The notes beneath the pieces are model-generated. The model searched no databases, was not told the DNA's origin, and worked only from the letters and a program-made list of their open reading frames with translations. Positions 25,632-40,600 of a stretch of DNA of 61,706 bases are shown piece after piece (within the stretch, counting starts at the first letter, position 1; every line of letters begins with the position of its first letter). A program made the position numbers and the translations under genes. This stretch comes from an uncultured Verrucomicrobia subdivision 3 bacterium (lineage in GTDB: Bacteria > Verrucomicrobiota > Verrucomicrobiia > Limisphaerales > DASXHY01): NCBI GenBank assembly GCA_937890005.1, contig CALBZA010000031.1, positions 1 through 61,706 on the forward strand, written 5' to 3'.

Positions 25632-28600
25632 CTAACGCGATTGAATTCCAGGCACTGTTGGCGTGGACGATCCGTTGAATTCAGACGGCGCAGACAAGTT
25701 GAGCAGTTGCGCCGACGGCATTTGCCGAACGCGGAAGAAGCCTTGTTCAGCAGAAGGTCGCGGCCCGGTCGCTTCGAACAATCCTGGCTGAACTTCAAAT
25801 ATTGCGAACGGAATCGTTGTCCAGTTCACCAAGTTCATGCTGTGTTCGAGCACATAGTTGCCACCAATCTGTCCTCGCCATCTGAGAGTCACGTCGTTCA
25901 AAGAAGCGTCATGCACCCGCGCCGCGCCGGACGTCGCAAGCCGAGCCAGTGCAATTCCAAGGAACACCGGTGATTCGGCAACAGTATCGAGGCGCGGTGG
26001 TGCGAAATAATTTGTCTGGAGCAACATGACTGTTCCCGCGCCAGCCGGCGTTTGCAGCGATCCTCCTGGGGCGACGATATTCTCGAAAGCAAACATCGGA
26101 GCGGACTCGAATCGAACTGCGATGCGTCCGCCGCCACCTGCCCCAGCGTTCGGACTGTTCCCGCCCGCCGCGCTCATACTTCCATTTCCTTCAAGAGTCC
26201 TGGCCGCGATCCAGATCGATCCGCCACTACCGCCGCCTCCCAGGCTTCCTCCAATGTCACCATCCGCTTTCAGCGAGCCATCGAGGCGAAGCGTGTTGGC
26301 ATGGATGCGGATGACACCGCCGCCATTTCCAGCAGATGCATTGTCAGAGCCGCCGCCACTGCCTGGATGATCCGGATTTTCAGCTGTTCCATACAATGCA
26401 TTGACGGAACCTCCGGCATTGCCGAACGAACCCGAACCCCCATAGCTGCCACCGTTGCGTCGTGTACTGCCGCCCGCTGTCGTGTTGCCAAGTGTACGTC
26501 CTTCGTTGCCTGGATTGCCTTCAGAACGCGCACCCAGATAACCGCGCGCGCTCACATCCACCCTGCTCGACGCATCGATGACAAACAGGTCATCGAATAT
26601 GAGTTCCAGTCCGAATTCCGAACTACCTGTCGTTTCCGGATGCGTCAGCACGCTTCCATCGGTCACTTCGCCGGACAACGCATGAAGATGTCCGCGTCTC
26701 ACGGCTTTCGCGCTGTCGCCGTCGAGAACTTCCACGATCGCGCCGCCTTTCACACCGAAGTGGCCGACCTGCAATTCCGCCACGTAACTGCTTCCAACTC
26801 CACCCGCAGTGCGCATGTCGCCGTCAGCTGGATCGGTCAGGATCGAATTCGTGGTATTGCCGATGATCGTGAATGTGCGGCTGTGCGCCGGATTCAGTTT
26901 CAGCTTCAGGCCGATGAGGCTTCCCGGAGCGAATGACGCATTGGTGTCGATCAACTCGTTCACAAACAGCGCCGTGTTGGTGCGTCCGGCCAGCGAAATC
27001 AGCAATGTCGCGCGAGTCGGAACATTCGTTCCGCGGGCGTCGATCAACAATCTTCCGAATGGATCGGTCGGTCCTTTGAAATAAATCGTTCCCGGACTTC
27101 CCTGGCGCAATCCGATGAGGCCGCCGAGCGCGTGGACATTCGTCAGCACGGAATCGAAGGCAGTCTGATAAAAGATCGCGATGCGTCCGCCACCGCCGCT
27201 GCCAGATTGATTGCCGGTTGAACCTCCGGACGCGCGAACCAGGCCTGTGCCAGTGAGAGTATCCGTTTCAATACGAATGCCGCCACCGCTGCCACCACCG
27301 GCATAGGTGCTGCCCGATTGTCCGTCGGCAAGAATTTGACCGTCGAGAGTCAGCGTGCTGGTGTTGATTCGGACCAATCCACCACCGCTTCCGGCCGGGC
27401 CAAAGTCCGAGCCGCCGCCACTGCCCAATTCATTCGGATTTGAGAATGAGCCGTAAATGGGATTGGCGATTCCGGCGGTGCTGCCAACGGCTCCGGAACC
27501 GCCGTAACTGCCGCCATTGCGACGAGTGCTGCCGCCCAACACGGTGTTCCCAAAGGTGCGTCCCGAATCGCCAGGATTGTCTCCGGAACGCGCGCCGAGA
27601 TAACCGCGTTCGCTGACATCGATCCGGCTGTTTGCGTCGATGAACAGGCTGGTTGTCGAGATTTCGAGCCGTGACTCGGAAACGGAGTCAGCGGCTGGAT
27701 GCGTCAGAATCGAACCGTTCGTAATCATCAGGCTGGCAACCTGCACGTTCGTCGCAGAAACAAACGCGGCATCGAGAACGAGATGTTCGCCGGAAATGGA
27801 ATCGGGCAGCGGTGTTTCCCGCCCGGTGCCACGAACGATCAGTTGTGGAGTTGATGATCCCTGCCGGATGTAAACCGTTCCAGGCGCGCCATCGCCCCGT
27901 GCGTTGCCACCCAGCGCCTGAACCCGCGCAAAGTTGAATCCAGCTGAAGCGTCATATTGAATCGCTATTCTTCCGCCGCCGCCACCGCCGGATTGATTAC
28001 CCGCGTCGCCACCGTTTGCAGTGATGCGTCCGACCCCGCCGATTGTTGTCGTGGTAATACGCACGCCGCCACCGCTTCCGCCACCGGCATAGGTCGAACC
28101 ATTTCCGCCGTCAGCGCGAATTTCGCCTTCAAGAATGAACTGGCTGGAACTGATTCGGACCAGTCCACCGCCAGCTCCGCCGGCGCCGGTATCAGATCCA
28201 CCGCCGCTTCCCAGTTCATTCGGATCGAGATAAGAACCGTAAGCGGCGTTCACCGTGGTTTCCGTACTTCCGTACGCTCCGAGCCCGCCGTAACTGCCGC
28301 CATTGCGTCTTGTGCTGCCGCCAGCAGTGGTGTTCCCAAACGTTCGGCCCCAGTCACCTCCATTGTCGCCGGACCTTCCACCCAGATATCCGCGCGCACT
28401 GACATCGATCCGGCTGTTTGTTGATACGACCAGTTCGGGCGCGACGATCGACAGCCGCGCTTCGGACGTTGAAGTCGTTCCCGGATGAGTGAGCACCGCG
28501 CCGTTGGTGAGGATCAGCCGGCTGACTGTGATGTTTGTCGCAGACACATAGGCCGCATCCACGAGCAGTTGCTCTGTCGAGAGTGAAGATGGAAGCGGTG

Positions 28601-31600
28601 TTTCGCGACCGGTGCCACGCACAATCAACTGTGGTGTGGAAGCTCCCTTGCGGATGTAAATCGTCCCGGGTGCTCCCATGGAAAGAGCTGTTCCTCCCAA
28701 AGTTTGAATGCGGGAAGGATCGATTTCGCCGGCGGCATACTGAATGGCCACCCTTCCACCACCGCCACCGCCGGATTGATTCCCAGCATTGCCGCCGTTC
28801 GCTCGAATCCAACCCGTGCCGCCGAAGGTCGTGGTTGAAATGCGCACGCCGCCGCCGCTGCCGCCGCCGGCGTAAGTTGAACCGCTGCCTCCGTTCGCGC
28901 GAATCTCTCCCTCAAGCAGCACCTCATTGGCCGTAATGCGAAGCAATCCACCACCGGTTCCGCCAGTGCCAGTATCCGTTCCACCACCGCTCCCCAGTTC
29001 ATTGGGATCGATATAGGAACCGTAGCTGGCGTTCACCGTGGTTTCCGTGCTTCCATACGCGCCGAGTCCACCGTAGCTGCCACCGTTCCGCCGCGTGCTG
29101 CCGCCCACGGTCGTATTGCCTAGCGTCCGGCCGACATCCCCTCCGTTGCCAAAAGATCTTCCTCCCAGATATCCCCTCGCACTGACATCGATCCGGCTGT
29201 TGGTTGAAATGACGAGTTTGCCGATATTCAATTCGAGTCGCGTTTCAAGATCGCCGGTTGTCGCGGGATGCGTGAGGATCGCACCGTTTGTCAGCGTCAG
29301 GCTCGCGAGAACCAGATTCGTCGATGAAACCTTCGCGCCATCGATGATCATGTGGTCATCGGGATGCGTGATCGGCAACGGTGTTTCCTGCGCGCTGCCG
29401 CGAACCACAATCACTGCGGCATTGGTGCCTTCCCTCGTATAGATCGTCCCCGTTCCGCCAATCGATGCGCCGATGCCTCCGTCGGCCCGAAGATTCGCAA
29501 GATCGAATCCGGACAATGATCCGTAATAAAGTGCGATGCGTCCGCCGCCGCCGCCACCGGACTGATTGCCCGCGTCACCACCATTTGCAGTGATCTGACC
29601 GAGACCGGAGAAACTGACGGTGTTGATCCCTATCGCGCCACCGCTGCCACCGCCGGCATAGGTGCTTCCGTTGCCGCCGTTGGCGAGAATCTGACCATCG
29701 AGTGCAATGTGCGACGCGGTGATTCGAACAACACCGCCGCCACTGCCGCCGGGTCCGCCATCCGAACCGCCGCCGCTGCCGGGTTCATCCGGATCGAAGT
29801 AAGCGCCATAGACTGCATTGGCGAAATTGTCGGAAGATCCGGGACCTCCAACGCCACCATAGCTTCCGCCGTTTCGATGCACGCTGCCGCCGGCTGTCGT
29901 GTTGCCGAGCGTTCGTCCGACATCGCCGTTGTTGCCTCCAGACCGCCCGCCAAGATAACCGCGATCGCTGACGTCCACCCGGCTTGTCGCATCCACCGTC
30001 AGGGAATCGGCAATATTGAGCTCGAGACCAAACTGCCAATCCAGTGTGCTATACGGATGTGTGAGGCGCGCATTGTTGCGCAGTTCAATCGAACCGGCTG
30101 TCAGATGTCCGCGTCGATCCGGTCGAGACTGATGAGCATCCAGCAATTCAACGGTTGCGCCATTTTGAATCACAAGACGGCCCACTCCAAAAACAACACG
30201 ATACGAATCAGCGGCCAAGGCCACGTCAATCAAGCGACCGTCAGCCGGGTCTGTGAAGATGCGGCTTCGCGTGTTGGCAATGATCCGGAAAGTCGCGGTC
30301 GAGTTCGTATTCGGCTGCAGGCGCAGGCCGATCAGCGACCCCGGTTCGAAGAATGCGGAGCGATCAGTCAGTGAATAGCTGTCCAGCCCGCCGCCCGGGT
30401 GCGCCGCCACCGACGGCATTGGCGTGGCTGTGACGATGTTGTTTGCGGCTCCGCCATCCACAATCAACTGATCGGAGAAGCCGTGGTGCTGAATGTAGAT
30501 CGTTCCTGGATTGGCAACGCGCGTTCCGGCGCGTCCACCGGCTGCGAGGATGTTGGTCAAAGTGAAGTCGATCGAATTCGTGTAATAAATCGCAACGCGT
30601 CCGCCGCCACCCGCGCCTGATTGCGATGCGCCTGCGCCGCCATTGGCCTGAATGGCGCCGCTCCCTTGAATCGTCGCCGCCGAGAGATAAATGGCGCCGC
30701 CGCTCCCGCCGCCGGCCCAGGTGCTGCCATCTCCACCGTTCGCCCGAATTTCGCCGTTGAGAATCAGCGTCTGCGCGACAATCCGCACGCGTCCGCCGCC
30801 CGATCCACCGGCGCCGGTATCCGTTCCACCCCCGCTGCCAAGCTCGTTCGGATTCGCAAACGAACCGTAAACGTAATTCAAGCCGAGCGATGAACTTCCC
30901 AGGCCTCCGAGTCCGCCGTAGCCGCCACCGTTACGCCATGTGCTGCCGCCGGTGACGGTATTGCCAAGGGTTCGTCCGATGTCGCCGCCATTGGCTCCCG
31001 AGCGTCCGCCAAGATAACCGCGTGCGCTCACATCGATCCGGCTTCCCGATGCGATCACCAAACTGTTCGCCACCACTTCCAATCGCGGTTCACCCAGCAA
31101 ACCTGGAGCAATTCCCGCGGCTGGATGCGTCAGCGCCCCGCCGTTTGTCAGCACCAGCGTCTGCGCCTGAGCGAGCCCGCTCAACGTCACGGTGCGATTG
31201 TCGATCACCACAACGCCGCTTCCTTCCGCAACGGTCGGATCTGTTCCAAGTGCAATTTCAAAGGCATCCGAAACGCCGTCGCCGTCGGTATCCACTTTCA
31301 ACGGATCGGTCACAAATCCATTCGAACCCGCGACTTCAACACCGTCCGGAATGCCGTCGCCGTCCGTGTCGGGATTGGTGACGGAAGTTCCCATCGCCAG
31401 TTCCTGCGTGTTGCTTAGTCCATCGCCATCGATATCCGGATCGTCCCGGTCCGGAATGCCATCGCCATCCAAATCCGGCAGCGTGATCACCGAAACGACC
31501 CGCACCGTATCGAGCCCCTCGCTGTCCACAGCGCGGAGGGTGAACTGAACGGCATTCGTGTAAGCGTGTGCGACGGTGATCGTCGTGCTCAACGACGCAG

Positions 31601-34600
31601 CGTTGGTCGGAACGGTGAAATCACCGGTGCCGGTCGCGGTGAACTGCAGCGCGTTGAACAACCTGACATTGCTGTCAGCAAGCGATTCCCGCACTTGCAG
31701 TGTCCGCAGGTTTCCATCCGCATCACTGACCGTGACCATCAGGTTCGTGGAAACGCCTTGAACAATCTCAATAATGTCGGGGAATTCGATTGTTGGCGGC
31801 AGATTAGAAGAAGCGGCCTGACTGAACCGAATGTTGTCGATGCCGATGTCGTCGTTCAGCGATCCCAGATTTCGCGCATCCACCCGAATGGTCAGTGTTG
31901 CGTCGGACAATGCGGGCGTGAAGTCCAGGCCCGTGTGTGCATTGCGCGAAACCAGCAGATTGGTCACGGAATAAAGCGCGGTTCCCTCGGCATTCAACAC
32001 CTCTACAACGCTGACCGTCGGATCCGAAGCAAACGCCGTAGTGAAAGCGGCGAGATCAAAGTGATGGAGATTCACAACGAATCCGGTGTCGGCTGCAAAC
32101 GTGACGGTCAGAACTCCCGAACTGTCCTGATCTTCAATCAGCACGTTGGTCAAGTTTCCGTAGCCAGTGGTCCAGAGAGCGGGATCGGAGTTGCCGTAAG
32201 CGACCGTCACGTTCGGCGTGAATGGATTGGTGCCGCCATACGAGAAGTTGCCGCTCACATTGTTCGTCACGCGATCGCCGTAATTCTGATTTATGTTCTG
32301 GGCATTCGCGATTCCGACAATGTCAAAGGTCAGAACCGTCGGACGCAATCCGTCCACAGGATCGAGCGGATTCGGATCGGCACCATCCATCAAACCGTCG
32401 CCATCGGTGTCAGGATTGTGCGGGTCAGTTCCCGCCAGGAACTCTTCCAGGTTGGTCAACAAGTCGCCATCGGGATTGAGCCCGGCGTCATTGGTCAATG
32501 GATCGAGTCCATTCGCAATTTCCCACGCGTCCGGCATGTCGTCGCCGTCCGTGTCGAAACTCTGCGGCGAAAGATTCAACTGGATGGGCTCCAGCATCAG
32601 CGGTTCAGTGAAGGCGATCGTGTCGCTGGCACTGATGTAAAGTACCGCATTGGTTTGGTCGGAAGGAGTTGGAACCTGCGCCGTGACATTCGAGGCATTG
32701 ATCGGCACCACCACCTGCACCGGCGCATTGGTATTGATCTGGAATCGGAAGAACCCGGCTCCCAGGCCGCGTTCGAACGCGACAGTCACCGGAACGCTTT
32801 GTCCGACGAGGAACCGCGATCCATTCGTCGGGCTGACGTCCAAAATGTTTGCCGTGGTGAATGTGAAGATCTCCGATGCGAATGAATCCCCTGAACCCGC
32901 CGCCCGCCGCCACGGATTCCCCGCGGCATCGCCGAGTCCTGACAGCAACACATTCGTGAACGTCACACCCCGTGGGAGCGGTCGCGGCAACGAGATCACA
33001 AGCCGGCGATTACTGTTGGCAAGGCTGGCCGTGAAGGAGATTGCCAGCCCGGCGTTATTCGTGACGAAGACATTGTTTGTGACTGTCTGCGGATCGATAG
33101 CTTCATCGAAATCGAATGACATTGCCTGAAGCCAGAGCGATTGGGCCGTTGCGCCATTTGTCGGAGTCGCAGAGAGAAGCAGCGGTGATGTGCGGTCCGG
33201 CATTCTGAAGGTTTGAACTGCGGTGACGGAAAAATTGCCCGCAGCGTCTCGCGCCCGCACAGAAACCTGGATCGGTTCGCCGTTGGTTGGCGCGTTCGCG
33301 GGAACGGAAAGTTCGATGAGGCGCGTGCCACTGGTCACAGGCGGGTTGATCGCAAACAGATTCGAAACGGTGAAGGCGCCCGCCACCGTCACGCTGACTT
33401 CTGTCACGCTGAAGTTGTCGGCGAGCTGAAGGCTCAGCGGCAATGTCGATCCCGGCTCGAACACCGATTGGGCAGCTGGTGCGATGATGCCCACCTGCGG
33501 CGGCGTGGCATCGAGAACTGCGAAGTCGAAACTCTGTTGTCCAGTGGTGAGGCCAAGGCTGTCGGTCGCCTGCACGAAGACGCGGACCACCTGGCCGAAT
33601 CCGGAATTCGTCGTCACCACACCCTGTGCCTGCAATGTCGCTGCGTTCGTCGTCACGAGAATTCCGTTTGCCGCGCCGCCGACAAGCGCGGTGAGATTCG
33701 TGATCGCCGTGTCGCCGGTGGCAGTGACATTCACGATCACTGTGGAGCCGCTCGGAATCGGTTCGGCCGCAGGCGATACAAGCGTGACCTGAACCGTTGG
33801 GGGTTTTGGCGGTTGAACAGTGATGACCAGTTCAGCGAAGGGTCCATCATTGCCATATTGATCGGTCGCAATCGCACGAACGGTCGTGCTGCCGCTGGCG
33901 GGCAATGTCACTGGTACGCGGAACGGAACATTGGTCGCCGTCCCGACCGGAACGAAGTCGCGCGTGAAGCGGACGGAGGCATTCGGTTCGTCCCCGGAAA
34001 TCAGCGCTTCAATCAACACCGTCGCACCGGCCACCGGCAGTGCATTGCTGGCGATCTGCAGCGATGCGATGGTGGGCCCGACCGTGTCGAGGGTATTGAA
34101 CGTGAGCACGAACGGTTCGGCCGCGGCGCGATTGCCTGCGATGTCAAAAACGTTGCTGACCGACAGCGTATAGGTCGCGTTCGGCTGGAGGTCTGCCGCC
34201 GGAAGGAAGCTCAGCACGCGATTGTTCACACCCACCGCCGCTTCACCCGCCACGGTTCCGCTGGGGCCGGTCAGGTTGAAACTGAATCCGGAAGCACGGA
34301 TGGCTTCGTTGAACGTCAAACGCGGCACCGCTCGCGGATCAACCTGCACCATGTTGTTCGTTGGGAAAATCGAAACGAGCACCGGCGGTTCATCGTCAGC
34401 AGTCCGGAACCGCGATACGAATGGCGTGACCATCGGGCGGCCGACAAGATCGCGCGGACCGGAACCGATGACCGCGCCCGAACCGTTCACCAGATCACCC
34501 GCAATCACGACCAGTTCGTAAATCTGTTCGCTGGCGAGCGGAGCGATCGGATCGAGAACGACCACGCGCGGAACGCCGTTCGTTTCCACAACCTGCAAGG

Positions 34601-37600
34601 TCGCGGCCACCTTGATGCCTGATGCCACCGATCGCAGATAAATACCGTTCGTGTTTACCGAATTGGTTGCGATTGCCTCGCTGAAATCGATTCGCACCAG
34701 TGTCGTCGTTGGAACCTGGTCCAGCGTGTCCTCCGGACTGACGGCGATCACACTTGGGAAATCTTCGTCGAACACAAGATCGCCGAGATCGACAACCTGA
34801 CCGTTTGACGCAAGCGCATCGCAGCGCCGAATCAATCCACCGAACGACGGTGCAACCGCCTCCAGATCAAACGAACCGATCGGGATGTTCGTGAAAGCGA
34901 AGGTGCCGGCGGGTGTTGTGCGAATATAGGCGCGGCCCGGATTGAGGCTTTGCGATTGATACGTCACCAACACATCGACATTGGAAACGGTCGTGATGCC
35001 GTCCGCGCGGAGCAACCGTCCCATCACAATGCCACTCGCACCGAGGCGCAGTGTCACTTCATCCACTTCCAGATGATTGGTGATGCTGCCGGTGGCAGAA
35101 CCTGCGAGCGAGACGCTGGATGCTGAAACACGATATTCGCCCACTGGGACATCGGTGAATTCGAACCGGCCGTCCCCTGCCCCGCTCACGGCCGTCACAG
35201 TGGTGCCCGCGAAGACGCCGGACTGGAATGAGATGATGACTTCCGCGCCACTGACCGGAGTGACGCCATCGCTCGCGACCACAACGCCCTGAACGGAACC
35301 CACGCCGGGCAGACGAACCGTTACCGGCGGATTCGTTCCCGTCTGTCCAACCGAAGCGCCGATGCGTGTGGCGTTCCGGAGTTCGCCGCCATTTCGCGAG
35401 ATCGCCGTGATCGTGTAGTTGCCAAGAGCCAGATTGTCGAAGCGAACGATTCCATCAACGTCAGTGTCCAGTTGGCGGCCGGCCATGGTCACCGTCACAT
35501 TCTGGGCCGATGTGACGCCGTCAGGACGAACGACATGGATCGGCAATGAACCGAGCGGTTGCAGTTGAATATTGACGGAGGCCAGCAGCGTGCTGGCGCC
35601 CAGGATTCCACTGGCGGTTCCGGATGTGTTTCGGCCGCCTTGAGATATCGGCAAGTCGTGCGCGCGCAATGTGAAGTTGCCGACCGGCGAGCCGGGGAAC
35701 GAAAATCGTCCGTCCGGTCCTGTGGTGACGGTTCGCGATGGCGTCAGGCCGTCGGAATAATCGATTCGGACCGTCGCGCCGGCCACGTAGGAATTCCCAT
35801 AGCTGTCGATGACGTAACCATTGACCTCGCCGCGCGCGCCTTCGACGATCAACACATCGACAATCTGATCCGCAAATCCAACGGTTGCCGACGCACGGGC
35901 AAAAGCGCCGGTGACCGGATCGGACGTGATCAACTGATAGCTGCCCAGCGGAACGCCCAGGAACTGGAACCGACCATCCGCATCGGTGCCTGCGAAGCCA
36001 ATGTTCCCAATCGTCACCTGCGCGCCTTCCACCGGTGTCACCTGGTCGAGCTTCACAAATCGTCCCGTAATCGTTCCGGTTGCCCCGACACGCAACGTGA
36101 TGGTTCCGGTCTGATTCGCTTCCACAGTGAGGCCACCGCGGGCGGAAACTTTCGTCGAACCCTCGATATAATTCGCCGTCACCGCATAGCGCCCCTCCCA
36201 CAATCCGGTGAACGTCGCCTTGCCATCCGCATCCGCAAACACAGTCACGCGCGCTTCACGCGGATAACTGCCATGCTCGAGATCCACCTGGGCACCGGAC
36301 GCAGGCAATCCATTGCCACGGAGCACAGTCACTTCAACCGCTGAGTTTCTTGTCAGCAGATGAACTTCAACCTGGTTCGTGATGCCCGCAGCCACGTTGA
36401 CGTAGGCTTCGCCCCGCAGGCCGGAATCGTCGTCGATGGCTTCGACACGATAGCCTCTTGCCGGCACGGTGATTTGTGTGTCGAAGAAACCGTTCGTATC
36501 GGTCTGAATCTCGTAGTCGTCGGAGAAATTAATCTTCACGCGCACGCCCTCTCCGACGAGCGAGCCGTCGGGATTGAATACGCGTCCGACCAGCCGGCCG
36601 TTGTAATCCTGGATCGGGGGGAACTTGAGCACCACGTTCGTCACATTTGGATCCAGTTCGGTCGTAAACCCGCTGACCTGAATGACCGTGGGATAAAAGG
36701 GTGAAGCAGCCTGAACCGTCCACGGTCCGGCCAGCAGTTGTCCCGGGAAAATGAAAACACCGGTCGCCGGATCGGAATCGCGTTCGCCGCGAATTGTAAT
36801 CTTCGGCTCGCCGTTCAATGCGGGACCGATTCCTGTCAGACGAATGCGCGCACCGATCGGAACGCCCTGATGATTCAAAACGCGTCCAGCCACGGTGCCC
36901 TCACGCAGCATTCGAATGTTGGCTTCGACAGATTGTCCGTCGAACAGCAACCGCGCTGTGGTCGTTCCCCAGGTCACCGGGCGGAAGTTGCGTTGTTCGC
37001 CGGTGATCAGCGGATCGTCGGCGCCGATGAAGACGCGAATCGCCTCCTCGAACGCTGCGAGGATTTCATCTTCGTTTCCAGACCGTATCTGCTCGTTGAG
37101 TTTGTTGACATCGAGCTGCGGCGAAACGGCGTTTGCGGGAGCGCTCAGGATGTAGTTGCCGAGGCCGAGATTCTCGAAAACGTAGTTGCCCTGACTGTCA
37201 GCATCGGTCCAGTAGAAGCCGCCTGACATCGGAACCGCGACGCGAATTCCACCGATGCCCTTTCCGTTCAAATCGGTGACCTTGCCGAAAATGCGGCCCG
37301 CAGGACGAAGCTTCACGACAACAAAATTCGCAGCGCCTGCAATCACATTTACATCGGCTGAACCGAGCCTTGGGAAGTCGATTCCAGCGGCGGGATTACG
37401 TTCAACGCCCGCACTGATCTGCCGCCGGCCAACCGGAACTCCTTCGAGCGTGAAGTTTCCGTTCTCATCCGTTCGAACCAGCGTCAGCCCGCCGGCCACC
37501 AACGCATTCGGCGCCGGACGGCCGTCGTCAAACTGCACTCTGCCGAAAACGAGCGTCGTGGCTTCGAGCGAAACATTCACGACCGAAGTCGAGTTCGGCA

Positions 37601-40600
37601 TGACGGTAAATCTCTGTCGAACGCCTTTTCGCTGTCCGTCGAACGAAACAGCCACCACGTCAAACTCCCGTGCCGGAAGATCACTGGCCACCCAGTTGCC
37701 ATCCGCGTCCGCGTCCACGATTCGCACCACATCCCGAACCTGAGATCCCTCCGTGCGACCGATGAAGATTCGGGCGTTGGGATGAGGCGTCAGATTGTCG
37801 GCTTCGAACACAGTTCCCTGCAGCGTGCCAACCGGCGTGATCGTTGAGGGAAGTTCGATTCTCAGGGTGGCCACTTCTCCCGGTGTGTTGAGCAGGCCGG
37901 CCACAGTTCGTGTTCGACGATCGGAGGTTTTGACCTCGACTGTGAACACGCCGAGCGGAACTCCGTAGAAAACAAAACGTCCGTCGGTATCGGAGAACAC
38001 GCCGCGGCCGAGTTCGCGCGAACCGGAATCCGGAAACAGATTGACCGCTGCACGGGAAAGCGGCGTCACGCCGTCAGCTGCCAGCACCTGCCCCACAACG
38101 GTGGCGCGGCCGCGGAACCGCAAGGCGATTGGAACCGTCTGACCTTCACGCGACGATCCAATCACCACCGAATCGCGGATCAGCGCGCGATCCAGTCCCT
38201 CGACCTTCGCGATCGCTTCCGGAAGCGAACCTGTTGCGAACAATCCTAGCAACGTGTCGCGTGTTGACGGACTGGTTGCCAGTTCGAGAATTTTCTCACG
38301 CTGGATTTGTCCCTCGGTTGAATTCGCAGCGATCAAGGCCAGCGCCTCTTCCGACATGCCACTGGTGTCGGTTGCGGAAACCGAATACGCGATGCCCGCC
38401 ATGACGAAATCGAATTCAAAGTTTCCGCCTTCGTCGGTGAACACCTGGCTGACGCGCCGGGTCCACGCTTCACAGCTGTATGGGCCCCACGTCTGATCGT
38501 ACATCGTCAGTGTCACTGGAATTCCCTTCGCCGGAGAGCCGTCGCCCTTCAGCGCCCGCCCGCGAATTGCCACGCCGCCGGTGAACGGCACATCGGTTCC
38601 GGGATAAACGGATCGAATCGAACGCGTAACGGTCGGCATCAGATTGCCCCGCGCATCCGAGACGTCGGTCAACGTGAGTGAACGGGGACGAATCGCGCTG
38701 ATGCCTTTTCGCAGATTCAGATAAGCCACACGACCGCCCGGCTGAATCTGAACCGAGTTCGCGCCGTTATCGCCATCAACTGTGTAGGCCGACGGAATGC
38801 CGGCGCCGGTCTGCGTCATCGGTTTGCTGAACACGACGGCGACAACCGTTCCGTAATTCCTGTACGGAAGGCCGAGACATGGATTCGATGGCCGACCGGC
38901 GAGAACCATCAGGTCCTGTTCCACAGCGACGAGCTGCGGCGGCAGTTCATTGACCGTTGTCGCAGTTGGTTGAACGGTGGAATCGACAAAGCCATCTCCA
39001 AGCAGATCGACTTGCAGCCGTTCCAGTGGATCGTTCAGCGAGAAGAAATATTCGGCATCAGGCAAAGGATTCGAAAGAGTCCAGTGCAGCTGGCGTGCTG
39101 TGCCGTTTGAATTCACCAGCAACACCGCGATGTCGGCAGATGGAGGTCCATTCGTGAAGGTCCAGAACACCGTGGCATTGGTTTCCATTCTGAAATTCGC
39201 CCATGTGCCATTCGTTCCGCCGTACACGAGCGCATACGGCTGCGTGCTCCGGCTGAGGGTGGCATCCTTGCCTTCTCCGAAGTTTACTCGCAGTTCACCG
39301 GTGCTGCCGCTCGCCACCACGAATTGTTGTCCCAATCCCGCGTAGTCCGCCGCGCGATCGATCAACCGGGTGGTGGCATCGAGCTGATCAGCAGATTCGA
39401 TTGCCGCGAAGAGTGCCTCGCGCCATTCACGACCGGCATCGGTCTCACGCAAAATCTGATCGAACCCTGCGCTGCCCTCGCGTCCGCCCTGCCAGTCGCG
39501 CAGCAGATCAGCAAACACACGCTTCGCCGGATCGCCATAACTGAGCCGTTGTCCCGCCTCCGCAAGATCAAGCACACGCCGGGTCACAGTGGATCGCGTG
39601 ACGCGCAACACTCCCGGCGGGAGTTGCGCCGCAGTGGCGATGCTCAATGCCTGGCCAAGAACCCGGTCCGCCGCAAACATCAACCCGGCTGGAAGCGAGT
39701 TCACCTGTTCCGGCATTCCGATTGAATCCGGCGACAGCGCCACGCCCCGCTCGTCCACGCCCATGCTCAGACGAAAACGTCCCACGACACTGTCGTCGCT
39801 CGTGGTCAGGTTGGAGAAACTGACCGCGCCGGTGCGAAGCGATCGCATCCGGAACGTCGCCGTCGCTGTCTGGCCGGGAAGAATGGTTCCCAGTTCAACC
39901 GTCTGCTGCGATTCATCTTCAAGCCGGGCGCCGCTGATGGAATTCCGGTTCAACGTCACTTGAACCAGATTCGCCGGTGTGATGCCGGTGTTGAGAATCG
40001 TCACGCTGGCATCGTAGGGCTCGCCGACCCGCACTGTGCGTGGATGCGAAAACGCCATGGAGAAACGCGGATTGCGCACGAGCACGGATCCGGCGGCCTT
40101 GCCTTTCACGCGCACCGGACCTGCCGCGAGTCCGTCCATGTCGGCTTCCAGGTCGAGATCCATCACGTGCAATCCTTCGCGCAAACCTTCAACGAGGAAC
40201 TCCGCGCGTCCGGATTGTCCGGGCTGCAGGCGGGGAACATCATCGGCAGTCCCGATCTGTCCGTCAGCGCCCGGCTGCACGATCTGTTGAATCGGCTGGA
40301 TCAACTTGTCCGGCCCGATGCGGGCAAATCGAAGCGGATCGTCACCCGGATTGTTGTAGTCGGCCGCGGGAACACGATCCTGTCCCGGCGGAAGCTTGAG
40401 CAACGCCTGGATATTGTAAACGCTCAGTCCCGACCCGCGCGGCGCTCCGTTCTCGGTGAATATCTGCACGCTGAAGAACTGGTTGAGATAACCAATGTTT
40501 CCAGGAATCACCATCAGCGCCGGAATGGGTGGAATGCGAAGAGAGAGCGATTCCTCTTCTTCCGGATCGACGACCTGGAAGTTGATGCCCTGCACTTCAA

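Noticed and set aside
31566..32885. 439-codon open frame on the + strand within the giant gene
   Set aside because: Opposite strand of a repeat-rich gene with strong codon bias; no recognisable protein.
33213..34622. 469-codon open frame on the + strand within the giant gene
   Set aside because: Shadow of the Ig-like region of the 5238-aa gene; no start signal or domain.
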